From contig JANWUV010000012.1 of assembly GCA_025057975.1 (NCBI GenBank), positions 1-64,000 of the forward strand: DNA of 64,000 nucleotides, written 5' to 3'. The notes under the pieces were generated by a model. The model saw nothing but the letters and a program-made list of their open reading frames with translations. It made no database searches and was not told where the DNA came from. This document shows, one piece after another, positions 17,503 through 27,292 of the stretch. A program made the translations under genes and the position numbers. This stretch comes from Chloracidobacterium sp. (GTDB taxonomy: Bacteria > Acidobacteriota > Blastocatellia > Chloracidobacteriales > Chloracidobacteriaceae). The stretch's first letter is position 1. Every line of letters starts with the position of its first letter.

Positions 17503-20055
17503 CAGATTGCGGATGCGATTGCCGGACGCCTGATCGGGTTGTGTCCCGAACGTGCCCAACCCGCGCAGCGCGACGGTGAAGGTTAGACGGCCAGCGCTGG
17601 CGACGCCCAAGTTGACGCTCGCGTAGTTGAGTTGGACGGCGGCGCACCGAAACGCATAGCCGAGTGAAAACGACGTGAAGATCAGCCCTTTTTGCTGAAG
17701 ACGGCCGGTGGTTGGGCTGGGGGAACGCGAGAAATCATAGGCCACGGCGGCGCTCCCGAATAGCCCCCGTGTGGGATCGCCCAGCGCCACATTTGTAAAC
17801 GACTGACTGCCGGTGAACGTCCCCGGTTCGGGCCGACCGTCGGCGAGGCGGCGGGGTTGACTGTAGTACCACGTTTGGCTGAGTTGAAACCGCCGTCGGT
17901 AGAGGCCGCCAGTAAAGCCGAAGCTCCGTACGCCGCCCAGTACCGGGTCGAAATCCAGCCGCAAATCCGCCGCGAACGGCTGCTGCGGCGTGACGCGCAA
18001 CTTGACGTTGATGGGCGAAAAGCGCCGCCCGACGCCGCCGTAGGCGAAGCCGCTGAAGGTCAGCAGCGGCGCAATCTGATTGCGCTGTCCCGGAACCAGC
18101 GCGCCGCCGAACGTCGGGTCGAAAAAGTACTTCTGGCTGATGGTCAGGCTCAGCACTTCCCGGGCCTGCCGCGTCTGCCCGGTCTCGTCCCGAACGGGCG
18201 TCAGCAGATGGTTGACGAGCGAGTACTCAAACTCATTCGTGTCGGCGAAAACATCCAGCGCGTCAAAGCGTAGGATGCGCGAAAAATCGTCAATGCCGGC
18301 GACGCGCCGGTAAATGACCGCCGACTCAATGACGTGCTTGAAGCGCGGTGAGCCGTCTTTGGCGTAGAACGTGCGCCCTACGGCGGGCGGCCGCACTTCA
18401 AGCGAAAAATCCACAAAGCGTCGAAACAGCGATTCGCCGGCCGTTCCCAACCGCGCGCCGATGGGCAGGACGGTCGGCGGCGGCGTCAAACCGAACGCCA
18501 ACGGTGGACGCGGCGTGAGCGTCGTTTCGGGGTCGAAGGTCGCACCATAGTAGGTCGCCCGGACGCCGAGCGTCGGCGTGACGCTCCAGCCACCAAGGTC
18601 GCGCAGCAGCGCCGTCAGGCGCGGCGCGGCGTCGAGGCGCTGCACAAATTCCGGCGTTGCAAACGTCCGCCGGTTCACGTCGGTGCGCGCCTCCGTCCGG
18701 CGCAGTCCGGCCAGACTCACTTCGCCGCCGGCGTACCAGGTCGCGCCAGCGAAACGCCCCAGCCGCGTCGGAAACCAATCGAAGTTGAGCGACGGGCTTT
18801 TGCGAATCGAGAACTCCACCAGCGTCGAGCCGCGCTCGCCCTGCGGAATGTTGACCCGCGTCGTCCGATTTTCATACAGCGCCCGGAAGCCGAACTGTCG
18901 CTTCTGCTTTGTCAGATGCAGGATGATTTTCGACTCCGGGTTGAAGGCATCCTCAATCGTGTTGCCGAATACGGCGCGGAAGTCAAAGCTGGACGTGTAG
19001 TTGATGTCGGCTGCGCCGATGAAGCCGTTGGCGAAGTGGTTAATCGCCTTGGCGAAAAAGAGCGTGCCGCCTTGATTGACGCCCGCCCGGCCGAACAGCC
19101 GGTCGGCGACGCTATACGTCCCCAGCCGGACATATGAATCCTCCGCCAGCGCCACGCGCAATGTCGCGCCGAAGCCGATGCCCCGCGCGCTGTAGATGTC
19201 GCCCTGCAAGGTCAGGTCGGCGCTGTCGCCTAGCGTTTGGTAATACCCGATGCCAAGGATGCGCCCCTGCAAGGTGTTGTTGCCGATGGTAGGCAGCAGG
19301 AAGCCGGATTTGCGCTCGCGGCGGTCAATGGGCAGGGTGATGTAGGGCAGCAGTAGAATGGGAACGCCCTTGACGCGAAAGGCCGCGTTGCGCGCCGAGG
19401 CGTAGTCATTGACCCGAATGCGCGCCCGCCGAGCCGTCACCGTCCAGAGCGGCACGGCGTCTTCGCAGCAGGACGTGAGCTTGGCGTCATAGAGGACGTA
19501 CGTATCGCGGCCGGTACGTTCCACGCGCGCCGCCGTGAACTCCAGCAGGCCGCCGTCGGCGGTCTGGTCGGTGTAGCCCGTTACGTCGTAGAACACGCCG
19601 GTCTTGCGCCGGATGTCGAGTTCGGCGCGGCGGGCCGTCAATCGCTGGTTGGGCTGGGGATCGTAAATGACGTTGCCTTCGGCGCGGGCTTCGCCGCTTT
19701 TTTCGTCATAGACGACGTGATCGGCTTGGAGGCGCGCGCCGTCATACTCGATGACCACATAGCCGTCGGCGTAGAGCGTATCGCCGACGCGCCGCTGCTC
19801 ATCGGCGTCAATCTGGACGACCGGGCCGGGCCGCGTCTGGTTCGGCGGCGGTGCTTGGCCCGGCGGGGACGGCGGCACCGGGAGCGGTACGGACTGGGGC
19901 GCGGCAGTCGTCCCCGGCGGGCCGACGACGACCACGGCCGTACGGCGCTCCGGCGACGGAAGCGGCGGCGGCGTAGGGATGTACTGGGCCGCGACGTGGG
20001 CGGTACAGCCCATCCAAAGCAAGCCAACCCAGCCAATGGTGCGGAACAGGGGCAT
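17500..20055 (-). CDS. lptD: LPS-assembly protein LptD
   Basis: About 851 residues. A signal peptide (LFRTIGWVGLLWMGCTAHVAAQ) is followed by a Pro-rich linker of about 60 residues, an OstA/LptA-like N-domain (VQIDADEQRRVGDTLYADGYVVIEYDG, TARRAELDIRRKTG) and the C-terminal beta-barrel. The pair CC in LTSCCEDAVPLWTVTARRARI and the SGFLLPTIG segment are family landmarks. LptD forms the outer-membrane translocon that inserts LPS, together with LptE. Its presence shows an LPS-bearing outer membrane. The ATG at 20055 directly follows a GTG; no strong ribosome-binding site is seen. The long Pro linker before the OstA domain is unusual compared with enterobacterial LptD. Confidence 0.92.
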   Translation of the reverse strand: MPLFRTIGWVGLLWMGCTAHVAAQYIPTPPPLPSPERRTAVVVVGPPGTTAAPQSVPLPVPPSPPGQAPPPNQTRPGPVVQIDADEQRRVGDTLYADGYVVIEYDGARLQADHVVYDEKSGEARAEGNVIYDPQPNQRLTARRAELDIRRKTGVFYDVTGYTDQTADGGLLEFTAARVERTGRDTYVLYDAKLTSCCEDAVPLWTVTARRARIRVNDYASARNAAFRVKGVPILLLPYITLPIDRRERKSGFLLPTIGNNTLQGRILGIGYYQTLGDSADLTLQGDIYSARGIGFGATLRVALAEDSYVRLGTYSVADRLFGRAGVNQGGTLFFAKAINHFANGFIGAADINYTSSFDFRAVFGNTIEDAFNPESKIILHLTKQKRQFGFRALYENRTTRVNIPQGERGSTLVEFSIRKSPSLNFDWFPTRLGRFAGATWYAGGEVSLAGLRRTEARTDVNRRTFATPEFVQRLDAAPRLTALLRDLGGWSVTPTLGVRATYYGATFDPETTLTPRPPLAFGLTPPPTVLPIGARLGTAGESLFRRFVDFSLEVRPPAVGRTFYAKDGSPRFKHVIESAVIYRRVAGIDDFSRILRFDALDVFADTNEFEYSLVNHLLTPVRDETGQTRQAREVLSLTISQKYFFDPTFGGALVPGQRNQIAPLLTFSGFAYGGVGRRFSPINVKLRVTPQQPFAADLRLDFDPVLGGVRSFGFTGGLYRRRFQLSQTWYYSQPRRLADGRPEPGTFTGSQSFTNVALGDPTRGLFGSAAVAYDFSRSPSPTTGRLQQKGLIFTSFSLGYAFRCAAVQLNYASVNLGVASAGRLTFTVALRGLGTFGTQPDQASGNRIRNL

Positions 20056-20483
20056 CACGTCGCGGTCGTATCGGCGTCAAAGTGACGGCGACTCTATTCA
20101 AAGCCGCGTGAAGTTTGAAGGGCGCAGCCCTTGCCCGGCCGGAAGCGTTTCGCCGTCCGAGCGTGAAGGTCGCTTTGATTGCCGGAGGCTTTGGCCCTCT
20201 GTATGCATTGCACATTGCACGGCGCGGGATACTTTCCATTTTCACCGCATGTGCGCCTTGCAGGTGTCTGGATTTGCAGTGTCGCCGGTTGCGCAAAAGG
20301 CAAGGCTTTGTTTCAATAGCCCTACCTGAAGAAAAAGTTATCTTCCTGAATTCAACGTCACGTTGCTCACCCCGACCTGACACGAAGACGGCCGATGCGG
20401 GTCGTTCACCACAGCTCCATCAACCTGTGTTCAGCGCCGGGTGACGGCTTTCACCATTCCAGTGGGTTCTACGGAGATTGACT
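20056..20483. other. divergent intergenic region between lptD and the subtilase gene
   Basis: About 430 bases that must carry divergent promoters. A small GGGC-GCA-GCCC stem occurs near 20122-20132. ACGGAGA at 20471-20477 is the ribosome-binding site of the protease gene. I see no credible gene or RNA. Confidence 0.45.
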
Positions 20484-23400
20484 ATGCCTCTTAACTCACC
20501 TGCTTTGCCTTCCGCACACCGCCGAGGGCGGACGCCATGGCTGGCCGGACTAATCGCCCTGACGGCATTGGCCGGACTGACGGCGCTGCCGCTCGCACGG
20601 GTCAGCAGCGCCCCGCCGGTTGAAACCGGCAAGGAACGGCGCTTCCGACCGTCAGTTCCCTATGATTTCGCGGCGGATAGCCGAGGCTGCAAACTTATCA
20701 CTCGTACCACCGGCGCTCGGAGAGAAGTGGAGCGCCTCGGCGCAACGTTGGTCGCCGACTACGGTGACTTTCAGGTTTACAACACCAGCCGCAGTGATGT
20801 GACGCCCTTCGGAAAGCTTGACGGCGTCGAGATGGCGCACGAGTTCAACATCGTCCACCTCAATGTGCCCATCAACACCACTTCGCGCGGCGCGCAGGAA
20901 CTTTCGCGGCAACGGCTGCGCGGCGGCGGCAAGCATCTGCACGTTGTCCAGTTCGCCGGCCCAACGCGACGCGAATGGTTCACCGAACTGCTTCGCACCG
21001 GCGTTGAGGTCGTCAACTACCTGCCGCACAACGCCTACCTCGTCTATGGCGACGCAGCGAGCATTGAGCGCGTTGCGCGCCTTGGCGAGGGTCAGCGGAC
21101 GACGGCGGACACGCTCGCCGGAAGCGGCGGCTTCAAGCAGTGGGACGGCCCCTATCTTGGCGCGTTCAAGCTTGACCCGGCGACGGCCGACGCGCCGGCG
21201 CGCGGGACGGCGCGCTACGCCGTTCAGCTCGTCGCCGACCCGTCGCAAAACGATGCGACGATTCGCCTAGCGGAAAGCTTCGCCGGGTCGAAGGCCGTCC
21301 AACTGTACCGGATCGCCAACTTCGTCAACTTCATCGTCGAGTTGCCGACCGACGCGCTGACGACGCTGGCCGCGCAGGAAGACGTGATTTCGATCATGCC
21401 CTACGCCGAGCCGACGCTGCTCGACGAACGGCAGAACCAAATCCTCATCAACAGCCTGACAAGCGGGATTCCCAACCTCTCCACGCCGTACGCCACGTTT
21501 CTGACGGCGGCCGGCTTCCCGGCGCTCAACTCGACCTTCACTTCGACCTTCGTGGTGGATGTCAGCGACGAAATGGTGGACATCGGCAACACGGTGACGG
21601 GATCCATCACCGCTCCGCCGGGCGGGCCGCCCAACCACACCAACAGCGGCCTCAACACCAGCCACTTTGCGCTCTATCGCGCCGGCGACATTACCGCGCC
21701 GAGCCGACTGGTCTATGCCAAATGGGAAAGCACGACCTTCCCAACGCCGGCGGCGGTTGACGTGCGCGGCTGCCGGATCGGCCACGGGACGCTCTGCGCG
21801 CACATCATCGGTGGGAATGTGCCGGCGTCGCTGCCACGCGCGCTGCCGCATGCGGAGAGCGCCGCGCCGAACTTCTACTACGGTCTCGGCGTTGCGCCTT
21901 TCGTCCGCATCGGCAGCTCGGCCATTTTCGGCAACGCCGGCGTGACCGGCGGCTTCACCAGCCCGAACTACAACGACATGCTGGCGCGGTCGTATCAATA
22001 CGGCGCGCGCATCAGCTCAAATAGCTGGGGCGCAGCCGTTTCAGGGGCGTACACCACCGACTCGCAAGCCTACGACTTCCTCGTGCGCGACGCCCAGCGC
22101 CCCGCCTCAGTGTTCCCGACGCCCGGCAATCAGGAAATGGTCATCGTGTTTGCCGCCGGCAATAGCGGCCCCGGCTTGGGAACGGTTGGCTCACCCGGTA
22201 CGGGGAAAAACGTCATCACCGTGGGCGGCAGCCAAAACACACGCACCACTGGTGAGAACGCGGAAAACTTAGCCGGCTTCTCCAGCCGTGGGCCCTGCGC
22301 CGACGGACGACGGAAGCCGGAAATCGTCGCCCCGGCGACAGCCGTCTCCGGCGGCGTTTTGCAGATCGGTACGCCGGACCCGACCGGATCCGGCAACGCC
22401 GACCCCTGCGTGACAAGCGCGTTGCTCCCGGGCACGACCGGCTACTACCGTTCATCCTCTGGAACGAGTTTCTCCTGCCCGGCCGTTGCGGGCGGTGCGG
22501 CGCTCGTGCGGCAGTACTTTCTGAACAATCCGGGACCGCCGTTCAACGGTACAGCCCCCAGTCCGGCGATGACCAAGGCGTACTTGATGAACTCCGCGCA
22601 GTACATGACCGGCACGGGCGCGGGCGATACGCTGTGGTCAAACAACCAAGGCATGGGACGCATGGCGCTTGATCGGGCGTTTGACACCGCCCCGCGCATC
22701 CTGCGCGACCAGGTGGCGGCGGACAAGTTCACTGCGTCAGGTCAGGTTCGGGTGCAGACTGTCGCGTTTCCGGCGTCGGGTCCGCTGCGCATTACGCTGG
22801 CGTGGACGGACGTGCCCGGCGCGACGACGGGCAGCGGCCCGCGTCTCGTCAACGACCTTGACCTTCAAGCCGTAGCCGGCGCGGATGTCTATCGCGGCAA
22901 CAACTTTTCCGGCGCAAACTCGGTCACGGGCGGCAGCTTTGACCGACTGAACAACGCCGAAAGCATCTTCATTCCGGCGGGGACCTACGCGCCCGGCACG
23001 CCCGTCACCATTCAAGTACGGGCGTTCAACATTGCGGGCGACGGCGTGCCGGGGGACGCCGACCCGCTCGATCAGGACTACGCGCTGGTGATTTACAACG
23101 CCACGGCCACGGCGGGCGTACCGGTGCTCATCAATGGCGGCGCGACGATTCTGGCGGAAAGCTGCACGCCGGCGAACGGCGTTCTCGTGCCGGGTGAAAC
23201 GGCGACGGTGCGGTTCGTCGTAGAAAACGCGGGCGGCGGCGCAAGCGGGCCGCTCACAGCGACCCTGACGAGCAGCGGCGCGTCGGGTATCACACCGGCC
23301 AGCCAGAGCGTGCCCTCGATTGCGCCGGGCGGCACGGGAACGGCCGACTTCAGTTTCACCGTGACAGCAAGCTGCGGCAGCGTCCTGACGCTCAACCTGA

Positions 23401-25394
23401 CGCTGACCGATGGGGTCAACACTTACGGGCCGATCCCCTACACGTTCCAGATTGGCGTCTTCGCCCCGCCGACCTTCAGCAACCCGGCCGCCATCACGAT
23501 TCCAACCTCCGGGACGGCGACGCCGTATCCATCCAACATCACGGTGTCGGGCTTGACCGGCTCTATCACGAAAGTCACCGTGACCATCAACAACTTCAGC
23601 CACACCTGGCCGAGTGATGTCGGCGTGTTGCTGCGCGGCCCCGGTGGGCAAGTCTGCGTACTGTTCAACAACGCCATTGGCGGATCGGGCGGCATAACCG
23701 GCCGGACGTACACCTTTGACCAGACGGCGGCGACGGCGCTGCCGCTGACCGGCTTCCCGCCGAGCGGGACGTACCAACCGAACAACAACGGCGGCACGCG
23801 AGCCTTCACCGGCCTGGGCGCTCCGCCCTACAACAGCAACTTGAATATCTTCAACGGCCTGTCGGGAACGAGCCTGAACGGCACTTGGGAGTTGTTTGTT
23901 CAGGACTTCGTTGGAGGCGACAGCGGCAGCATTGCCGGCGGCTGGTCGCTCAGCATCACCACCACGACCAACAACGGCTTTATCTGCTGCTGTGCGAATC
24001 CGACGGTGACGCCGCCGACGGTGGCCGCCGCCGTAATCGGCTCGCCCTACACGCAAACGATTACCGCCAGCGGAACGACCGCGCCCTACACGTTTGCCGT
24101 CGTCGGCGGCGCGCTGCCGCCCGGATTGTCGCTCAACCCCACGACGGGTGTCATTTCGGGGACAGCGACGGCGATTGGGACGTTCACCTTCACGGTGCGC
24201 GTCACTGACGCCAACGGCTGCATCACGGATCGGAACTACACGATTCAGGTCATTGCCGGGGCCGTGCCGCCCGTGCCGCCGCAAGCCTGCTCAACGCCCA
24301 TCTTCACCAACGGCGGGATTGAAAGCCTGCCGACCGGCGGCTTCGGCGGCGCGCCGATCAGCGTGCTGGCCCCGCCCTTCAGCAGCTTTGGTTTCAACGT
24401 GACTTCAACCGCCAACTTTGCGCTGGCGGAAGACTTCACCGTGCCGAGCGGCTCAACCTGGACGCCCACGGCCGTGACGCTCTACGCCTATCAGACGGGG
24501 TCGCCTACGTCGCCCTCGCCCATCACCGGCGTCAGCCTGCGGCTGTGGGACGGCCCGCCCGGCACAAGCGGCACGCCGCTTACAGCTCTGACGCCGGCGA
24601 CCATCACGACGAATATCTTCAGCGGGGTGTATCGCGTGCTGGACACCACGCCGACGAACAATCAGCGGGCAATCTTTGCCACGACGGTGAACTGGCCGGT
24701 GTCGTTCCCGACGACGCTTGCGCCGGGGACCTACTGGCTCGAATGGACGATGACGCCGGTGAGCGGGACGCTCTTCTACCCGCCGCGCGCCGTCTTCAAC
24801 GGCACGGAAAACGGGCGGCAGCGCAACGGAACGACGTGGGCGACCCTGATTGACTCGGGAGCAGGCCTGCCGGTGGATGTACCGTTCGTCATCTGCGGGA
24901 CGGCAACGCCGGCCTGTACGCCGTCGGTCATCAATCCGAGCGTGTCGCTCGCCGTGGCGTCGAGCACGGTGGTTGCGCCGAGCTGCGGCCCGCACGGCTA
25001 CAGCAACGATTTCCTGATCAACGCGGTGTTCACCAACATCAGCACCCAGACAGTGTCGCTGGCGGCCTTCCAGGTTGTCGAGTTGCAGGAATCGGGTGGT
25101 CTGCCGCCGTCTGTGCCGTTCCGGCTGCTGACGGCGGACGGCGCGACCTGCACAAGTGGCGGACTCGTTGGCTCTATTCAGTCGTTGCCGTCGAGCGTTA
25201 TCCTGACGCCAGGGCAGAGCATTACGGTGACGTTCCGTATTGCTCTGCCGTCGGTGCGGCGCTTCCGTTTCTTCGTCAACGTGCTAGGTTGCGCCACGGG
25301 CGGCTTGAACGTGAGACAAGCGCCGCCACTGAAACTGGAGATTGACCCGGCGGCGATTGATAAGAACCCACCCCGCCTGCCCGGACGGCGCTAA
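20484..25394 (+). CDS. large secreted S8 (subtilisin-like) serine protease with P-domain and Ig-like domain
   Basis: About 1636 residues from an ATG preceded by GGAG. An N-terminal membrane/signal segment (WLAGLIALTALAGLTALPLA) leads to a propeptide-like region of about 300 residues. The S8 catalytic triad is Asp359 (FVVDVSDE), His434 (IGHGTLCAHIIGG) and Ser662 (SGTSFSCPAVAGG), with the oxyanion Asn in FAAGNSGPG. A beta-sandwich of the KP-43 type follows (ITLAWTDVPG...LVNDLDLQ), then a proprotein-convertase P-domain (about 995-1163), a putative Ig (He_PIG) domain with ALPPGLSLNPTTGVISG (about 1172-1260), and about 370 residues of further beta-rich sequence. The large gap between His434 and Ser662 is longer than in simple subtilisins. 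Likely an extracellular or cell-surface protease. Confidence 0.92.
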   Translation: MPLNSPALPSAHRRGRTPWLAGLIALTALAGLTALPLARVSSAPPVETGKERRFRPSVPYDFAADSRGCKLITRTTGARREVERLGATLVADYGDFQVYNTSRSDVTPFGKLDGVEMAHEFNIVHLNVPINTTSRGAQELSRQRLRGGGKHLHVVQFAGPTRREWFTELLRTGVEVVNYLPHNAYLVYGDAASIERVARLGEGQRTTADTLAGSGGFKQWDGPYLGAFKLDPATADAPARGTARYAVQLVADPSQNDATIRLAESFAGSKAVQLYRIANFVNFIVELPTDALTTLAAQEDVISIMPYAEPTLLDERQNQILINSLTSGIPNLSTPYATFLTAAGFPALNSTFTSTFVVDVSDEMVDIGNTVTGSITAPPGGPPNHTNSGLNTSHFALYRAGDITAPSRLVYAKWESTTFPTPAAVDVRGCRIGHGTLCAHIIGGNVPASLPRALPHAESAAPNFYYGLGVAPFVRIGSSAIFGNAGVTGGFTSPNYNDMLARSYQYGARISSNSWGAAVSGAYTTDSQAYDFLVRDAQRPASVFPTPGNQEMVIVFAAGNSGPGLGTVGSPGTGKNVITVGGSQNTRTTGENAENLAGFSSRGPCADGRRKPEIVAPATAVSGGVLQIGTPDPTGSGNADPCVTSALLPGTTGYYRSSSGTSFSCPAVAGGAALVRQYFLNNPGPPFNGTAPSPAMTKAYLMNSAQYMTGTGAGDTLWSNNQGMGRMALDRAFDTAPRILRDQVAADKFTASGQVRVQTVAFPASGPLRITLAWTDVPGATTGSGPRLVNDLDLQAVAGADVYRGNNFSGANSVTGGSFDRLNNAESIFIPAGTYAPGTPVTIQVRAFNIAGDGVPGDADPLDQDYALVIYNATATAGVPVLINGGATILAESCTPANGVLVPGETATVRFVVENAGGGASGPLTATLTSSGASGITPASQSVPSIAPGGTGTADFSFTVTASCGSVLTLNLTLTDGVNTYGPIPYTFQIGVFAPPTFSNPAAITIPTSGTATPYPSNITVSGLTGSITKVTVTINNFSHTWPSDVGVLLRGPGGQVCVLFNNAIGGSGGITGRTYTFDQTAATALPLTGFPPSGTYQPNNNGGTRAFTGLGAPPYNSNLNIFNGLSGTSLNGTWELFVQDFVGGDSGSIAGGWSLSITTTTNNGFICCCANPTVTPPTVAAAVIGSPYTQTITASGTTAPYTFAVVGGALPPGLSLNPTTGVISGTATAIGTFTFTVRVTDANGCITDRNYTIQVIAGAVPPVPPQACSTPIFTNGGIESLPTGGFGGAPISVLAPPFSSFGFNVTSTANFALAEDFTVPSGSTWTPTAVTLYAYQTGSPTSPSPITGVSLRLWDGPPGTSGTPLTALTPATITTNIFSGVYRVLDTTPTNNQRAIFATTVNWPVSFPTTLAPGTYWLEWTMTPVSGTLFYPPRAVFNGTENGRQRNGTTWATLIDSGAGLPVDVPFVICGTATPACTPSVINPSVSLAVASSTVVAPSCGPHGYSNDFLINAVFTNISTQTVSLAAFQVVELQESGGLPPSVPFRLLTADGATCTSGGLVGSIQSLPSSVILTPGQSITVTFRIALPSVRRFRFFVNVLGCATGGLNVRQAPPLKLEIDPAAIDKNPPRLPGRR

Positions 25395-25406
25395 CCTGAA
25401 ACCAGA

Positions 25407-25476
25407 CCGGCGGGCGTAACGCTCGCCGGGCATTCCGCGTTGCGGACAGGCTCACCCGGAGCATGTCCGCAACGCG
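25407..25476 (+). terminator. two consecutive strong hairpins after the subtilase gene
   Basis: The first hairpin has 10-bp arms 25407-25416 and 25420-25429 with a TAA loop. The second has perfect 13-bp arms 25436-25448 and 25464-25476, whose loop itself contains GCTC/GAGC. No clean T-run follows directly (CCGCCCTCTTAC), so they may work as a strong pause or RNA-end stabiliser rather than a classic terminator. Confidence 0.7.
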
Positions 25477-25621
25477 CCGCCCTCTTACACTGAATCTCAA
25501 CTTTTATGCTTTGATTTTTTGCTTCCGAAATTGGTAGCTTAGCAATGTGGTTTTTGCCCCGCCGACTTACCAAGTCATAAGAAACACAGCGTCGTTGACT
25601 ACGTTCCGCCTGGTTTTTTCC

Positions 25622-26509
25622 ATGCCGCTTGCCCGTATTCTCAACCGCACCACCGCCAAGCATCCGCGTAGCCTCAAGCAGCGCGACGCCCTGATTGAAT
25701 TCACGGCGGATCTCATCGAGCGCGCCAACCTCGAAATCAAGGAAACCTATCGTTTCCAGATTGACCGCCAAGACATCGTAATTGCCGGCCTGCCGGATGA
25801 TTTTCATGGGTTCACCATCGCGCAGCTTTCCGACATTCACCACAGCCCGTACCTGCCACTGGAACGTCTTGAGGAAGCGGTCGCCGAAACCAACGCGCTG
25901 CACCCGGACATGATTGTGCTGACTGGGGATTATGTGACGCATACAGCGCGCTATGTGGAACCGTGTGCCGCCTGTTTAGGGAGGCTGCGGGCACGGTTCG
26001 GCGTGTTCGCCGTCTTGGGCAATCATGACGTCTGGGTGGGCGCTTCCGTCGTCACGCAGGCTTTTGAGCGGCACGGTATCCCGGTGCTGAACAACGCCAA
26101 TATCCCGCTCTACATTGGCGGCCGGTTTATCTACTTGTGTGGTTTGGGCGATACCACGACGCGCAATCACGACCTCGTTGCAGCGCTCAAGGGTACACGA
26201 CGACAAGACGTGCGCATCCTGCTGTCGCATAACCCCAACATCATCAAGGAGGCCTCGCTCGCCGAGTGCGATTTGGTGCTGTCTGGGCATACGCACGGCG
26301 GCCAAGTCAACCTGCCAATCATTGGAGCGCCGATTTCCTACAATCGTCACGGAAAGCAATACACACGCGGTTGGGCGCGAATGAGAAAGACTCAGATATA
26401 TGTCAACCGCGGGCTGGGAACAATCTTTCTGCCGATTCGCTACCAGTGCCCACCGGAAATTTCTTTGCTCCGTCTTGTCCGACCGGCGGCGGATGAAAAT
26501 CGAACCTGA
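25622..26509 (+). CDS. calcineurin-like metallophosphoesterase (YkuE-type)
   Basis: About 295 residues from an ATG at 25622; a GTG at 25547 would add 25 residues. All metal-binding blocks are present in order: AQLSDIHHSP, VLTGDYVTH, VLGNHDVW, LLSHNPN and LSGHTHGGQVN. This arrangement matches the YkuE-like branch of bacterial phosphoesterases, often peripheral membrane proteins acting on lipid or nucleotide phosphodiesters. The N-terminus lacks the membrane helix usual in YkuE. It ends 9 bases before the resolvase gene, so the two are likely co-transcribed. Confidence 0.92.
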   Translation: MPLARILNRTTAKHPRSLKQRDALIEFTADLIERANLEIKETYRFQIDRQDIVIAGLPDDFHGFTIAQLSDIHHSPYLPLERLEEAVAETNALHPDMIVLTGDYVTHTARYVEPCAACLGRLRARFGVFAVLGNHDVWVGASVVTQAFERHGIPVLNNANIPLYIGGRFIYLCGLGDTTTRNHDLVAALKGTRRQDVRILLSHNPNIIKEASLAECDLVLSGHTHGGQVNLPIIGAPISYNRHGKQYTRGWARMRKTQIYVNRGLGTIFLPIRYQCPPEISLLRLVRPAADENRT

Positions 26510-26518
26510 AGCCGAACC

Positions 26519-27217
26519 ATGACGACGCGCGGACAACAACGCGGCGCCGAGCGGGGAAGCGGATTTCAGGAGGCCATTAACCGCACAAACGAGGCGTATG
26601 AACAACTCGGACGCGCGTGCATCACACGCAAAGCGATTCCGGGCAAATACGTTGTGCCCAAGAGTTGCCGCCGGCGGGGGTTAGTGGTTCCTCCGATGCC
26701 GGCGCTGGCCCATCTGAAAACAGGGGACGCTGTGCCAGCGACGATATTGAGACAAACTTGGCAAGAGGAACAGGCGAGTGACCTCCGCGCGTTTGTGCCG
26801 GAGTCACGCGGTGAACCGGATTACGGCGGCGTGATGGCGCCGACCGGCCGCGGCATTTTCTACGACGCCAAGACGACGAAACGTGACCTGCTGGACTTTG
26901 ACAACCTGCATCCGCATCAGGTGACGTTCTTAGAGCGAATGGGTGCCTGTGGGGCTGTGGCGGGGTTTCTCGTGGAGTTCGCCGGCCACCGGTCGGTGTT
27001 TTTCATTCCGATTCAGCTCGTGACATGCTTTCGTGCAGCCCGGCAGCGGAAGAGCATTCCCTACCGGTTCTGTGCAGAACATCTGACGCCGGTTGAGCCG
27101 GGGCGCGGACTGGTCATCTACGATTACCTCACAGCCATCGAGCGCCAAGAGCAAGTCTATGGGGTGAACTACAGCCGTCTTACGCTGGAGGTGTTATGTG
27201 GCAGTTCATTGCCGTGA
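26519..27217 (+). CDS. recU: RecU-like Holliday-junction resolvase
   Basis: A 232-residue protein with the RecU layout: RGSGFQEAINRTNEAYEQLG at the start, a basic ACITRKAIPGKY segment, then the nuclease motif EPDYGG followed by GIFYDAKTT, and HPHQVTFLERMGACGAVAGFLVEF. The acidic residue in the DAK block is Asp where Bacillus RecU has Glu, still allowing metal binding. RecU is known chiefly from Firmicutes, where it replaces RuvC. Here the insert between the N-terminal block and the nuclease motif is long (about residues 45-95). The family call is good; whether it or RuvC is the main resolvase here cannot be judged. Confidence 0.82.
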   Translation: MTTRGQQRGAERGSGFQEAINRTNEAYEQLGRACITRKAIPGKYVVPKSCRRRGLVVPPMPALAHLKTGDAVPATILRQTWQEEQASDLRAFVPESRGEPDYGGVMAPTGRGIFYDAKTTKRDLLDFDNLHPHQVTFLERMGACGAVAGFLVEFAGHRSVFFIPIQLVTCFRAARQRKSIPYRFCAEHLTPVEPGRGLVIYDYLTAIERQEQVYGVNYSRLTLEVLCGSSLP

Positions 27218-27275
27218 GTTTTTTGGTGTCGCCGTTGACCCTCTGCATCCTGCCTGCGGGGCACGAAATGTGTGC

Positions 27276-27289
27276 GGGGGGGGGGGGGG
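27276..27289 (+). repeat. run of 14 G immediately before a response-regulator start
   Basis: Fourteen consecutive G end three bases before the GTG at 27293. An ATG at 27268 lies upstream of the run and is out of frame with the regulator at this length; 13 or 16 G would bring it into frame. Long homopolymers of this kind vary by slippage, and also cause sequencing errors. Confidence 0.9.
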
Positions 27290-27292
27290 TAC

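Noticed and set aside
22737-24284. 515-codon open frame on the minus strand
   Set aside because: Antisense to the subtilase gene, extremely Arg-rich, no recognisable domain; a composition shadow.
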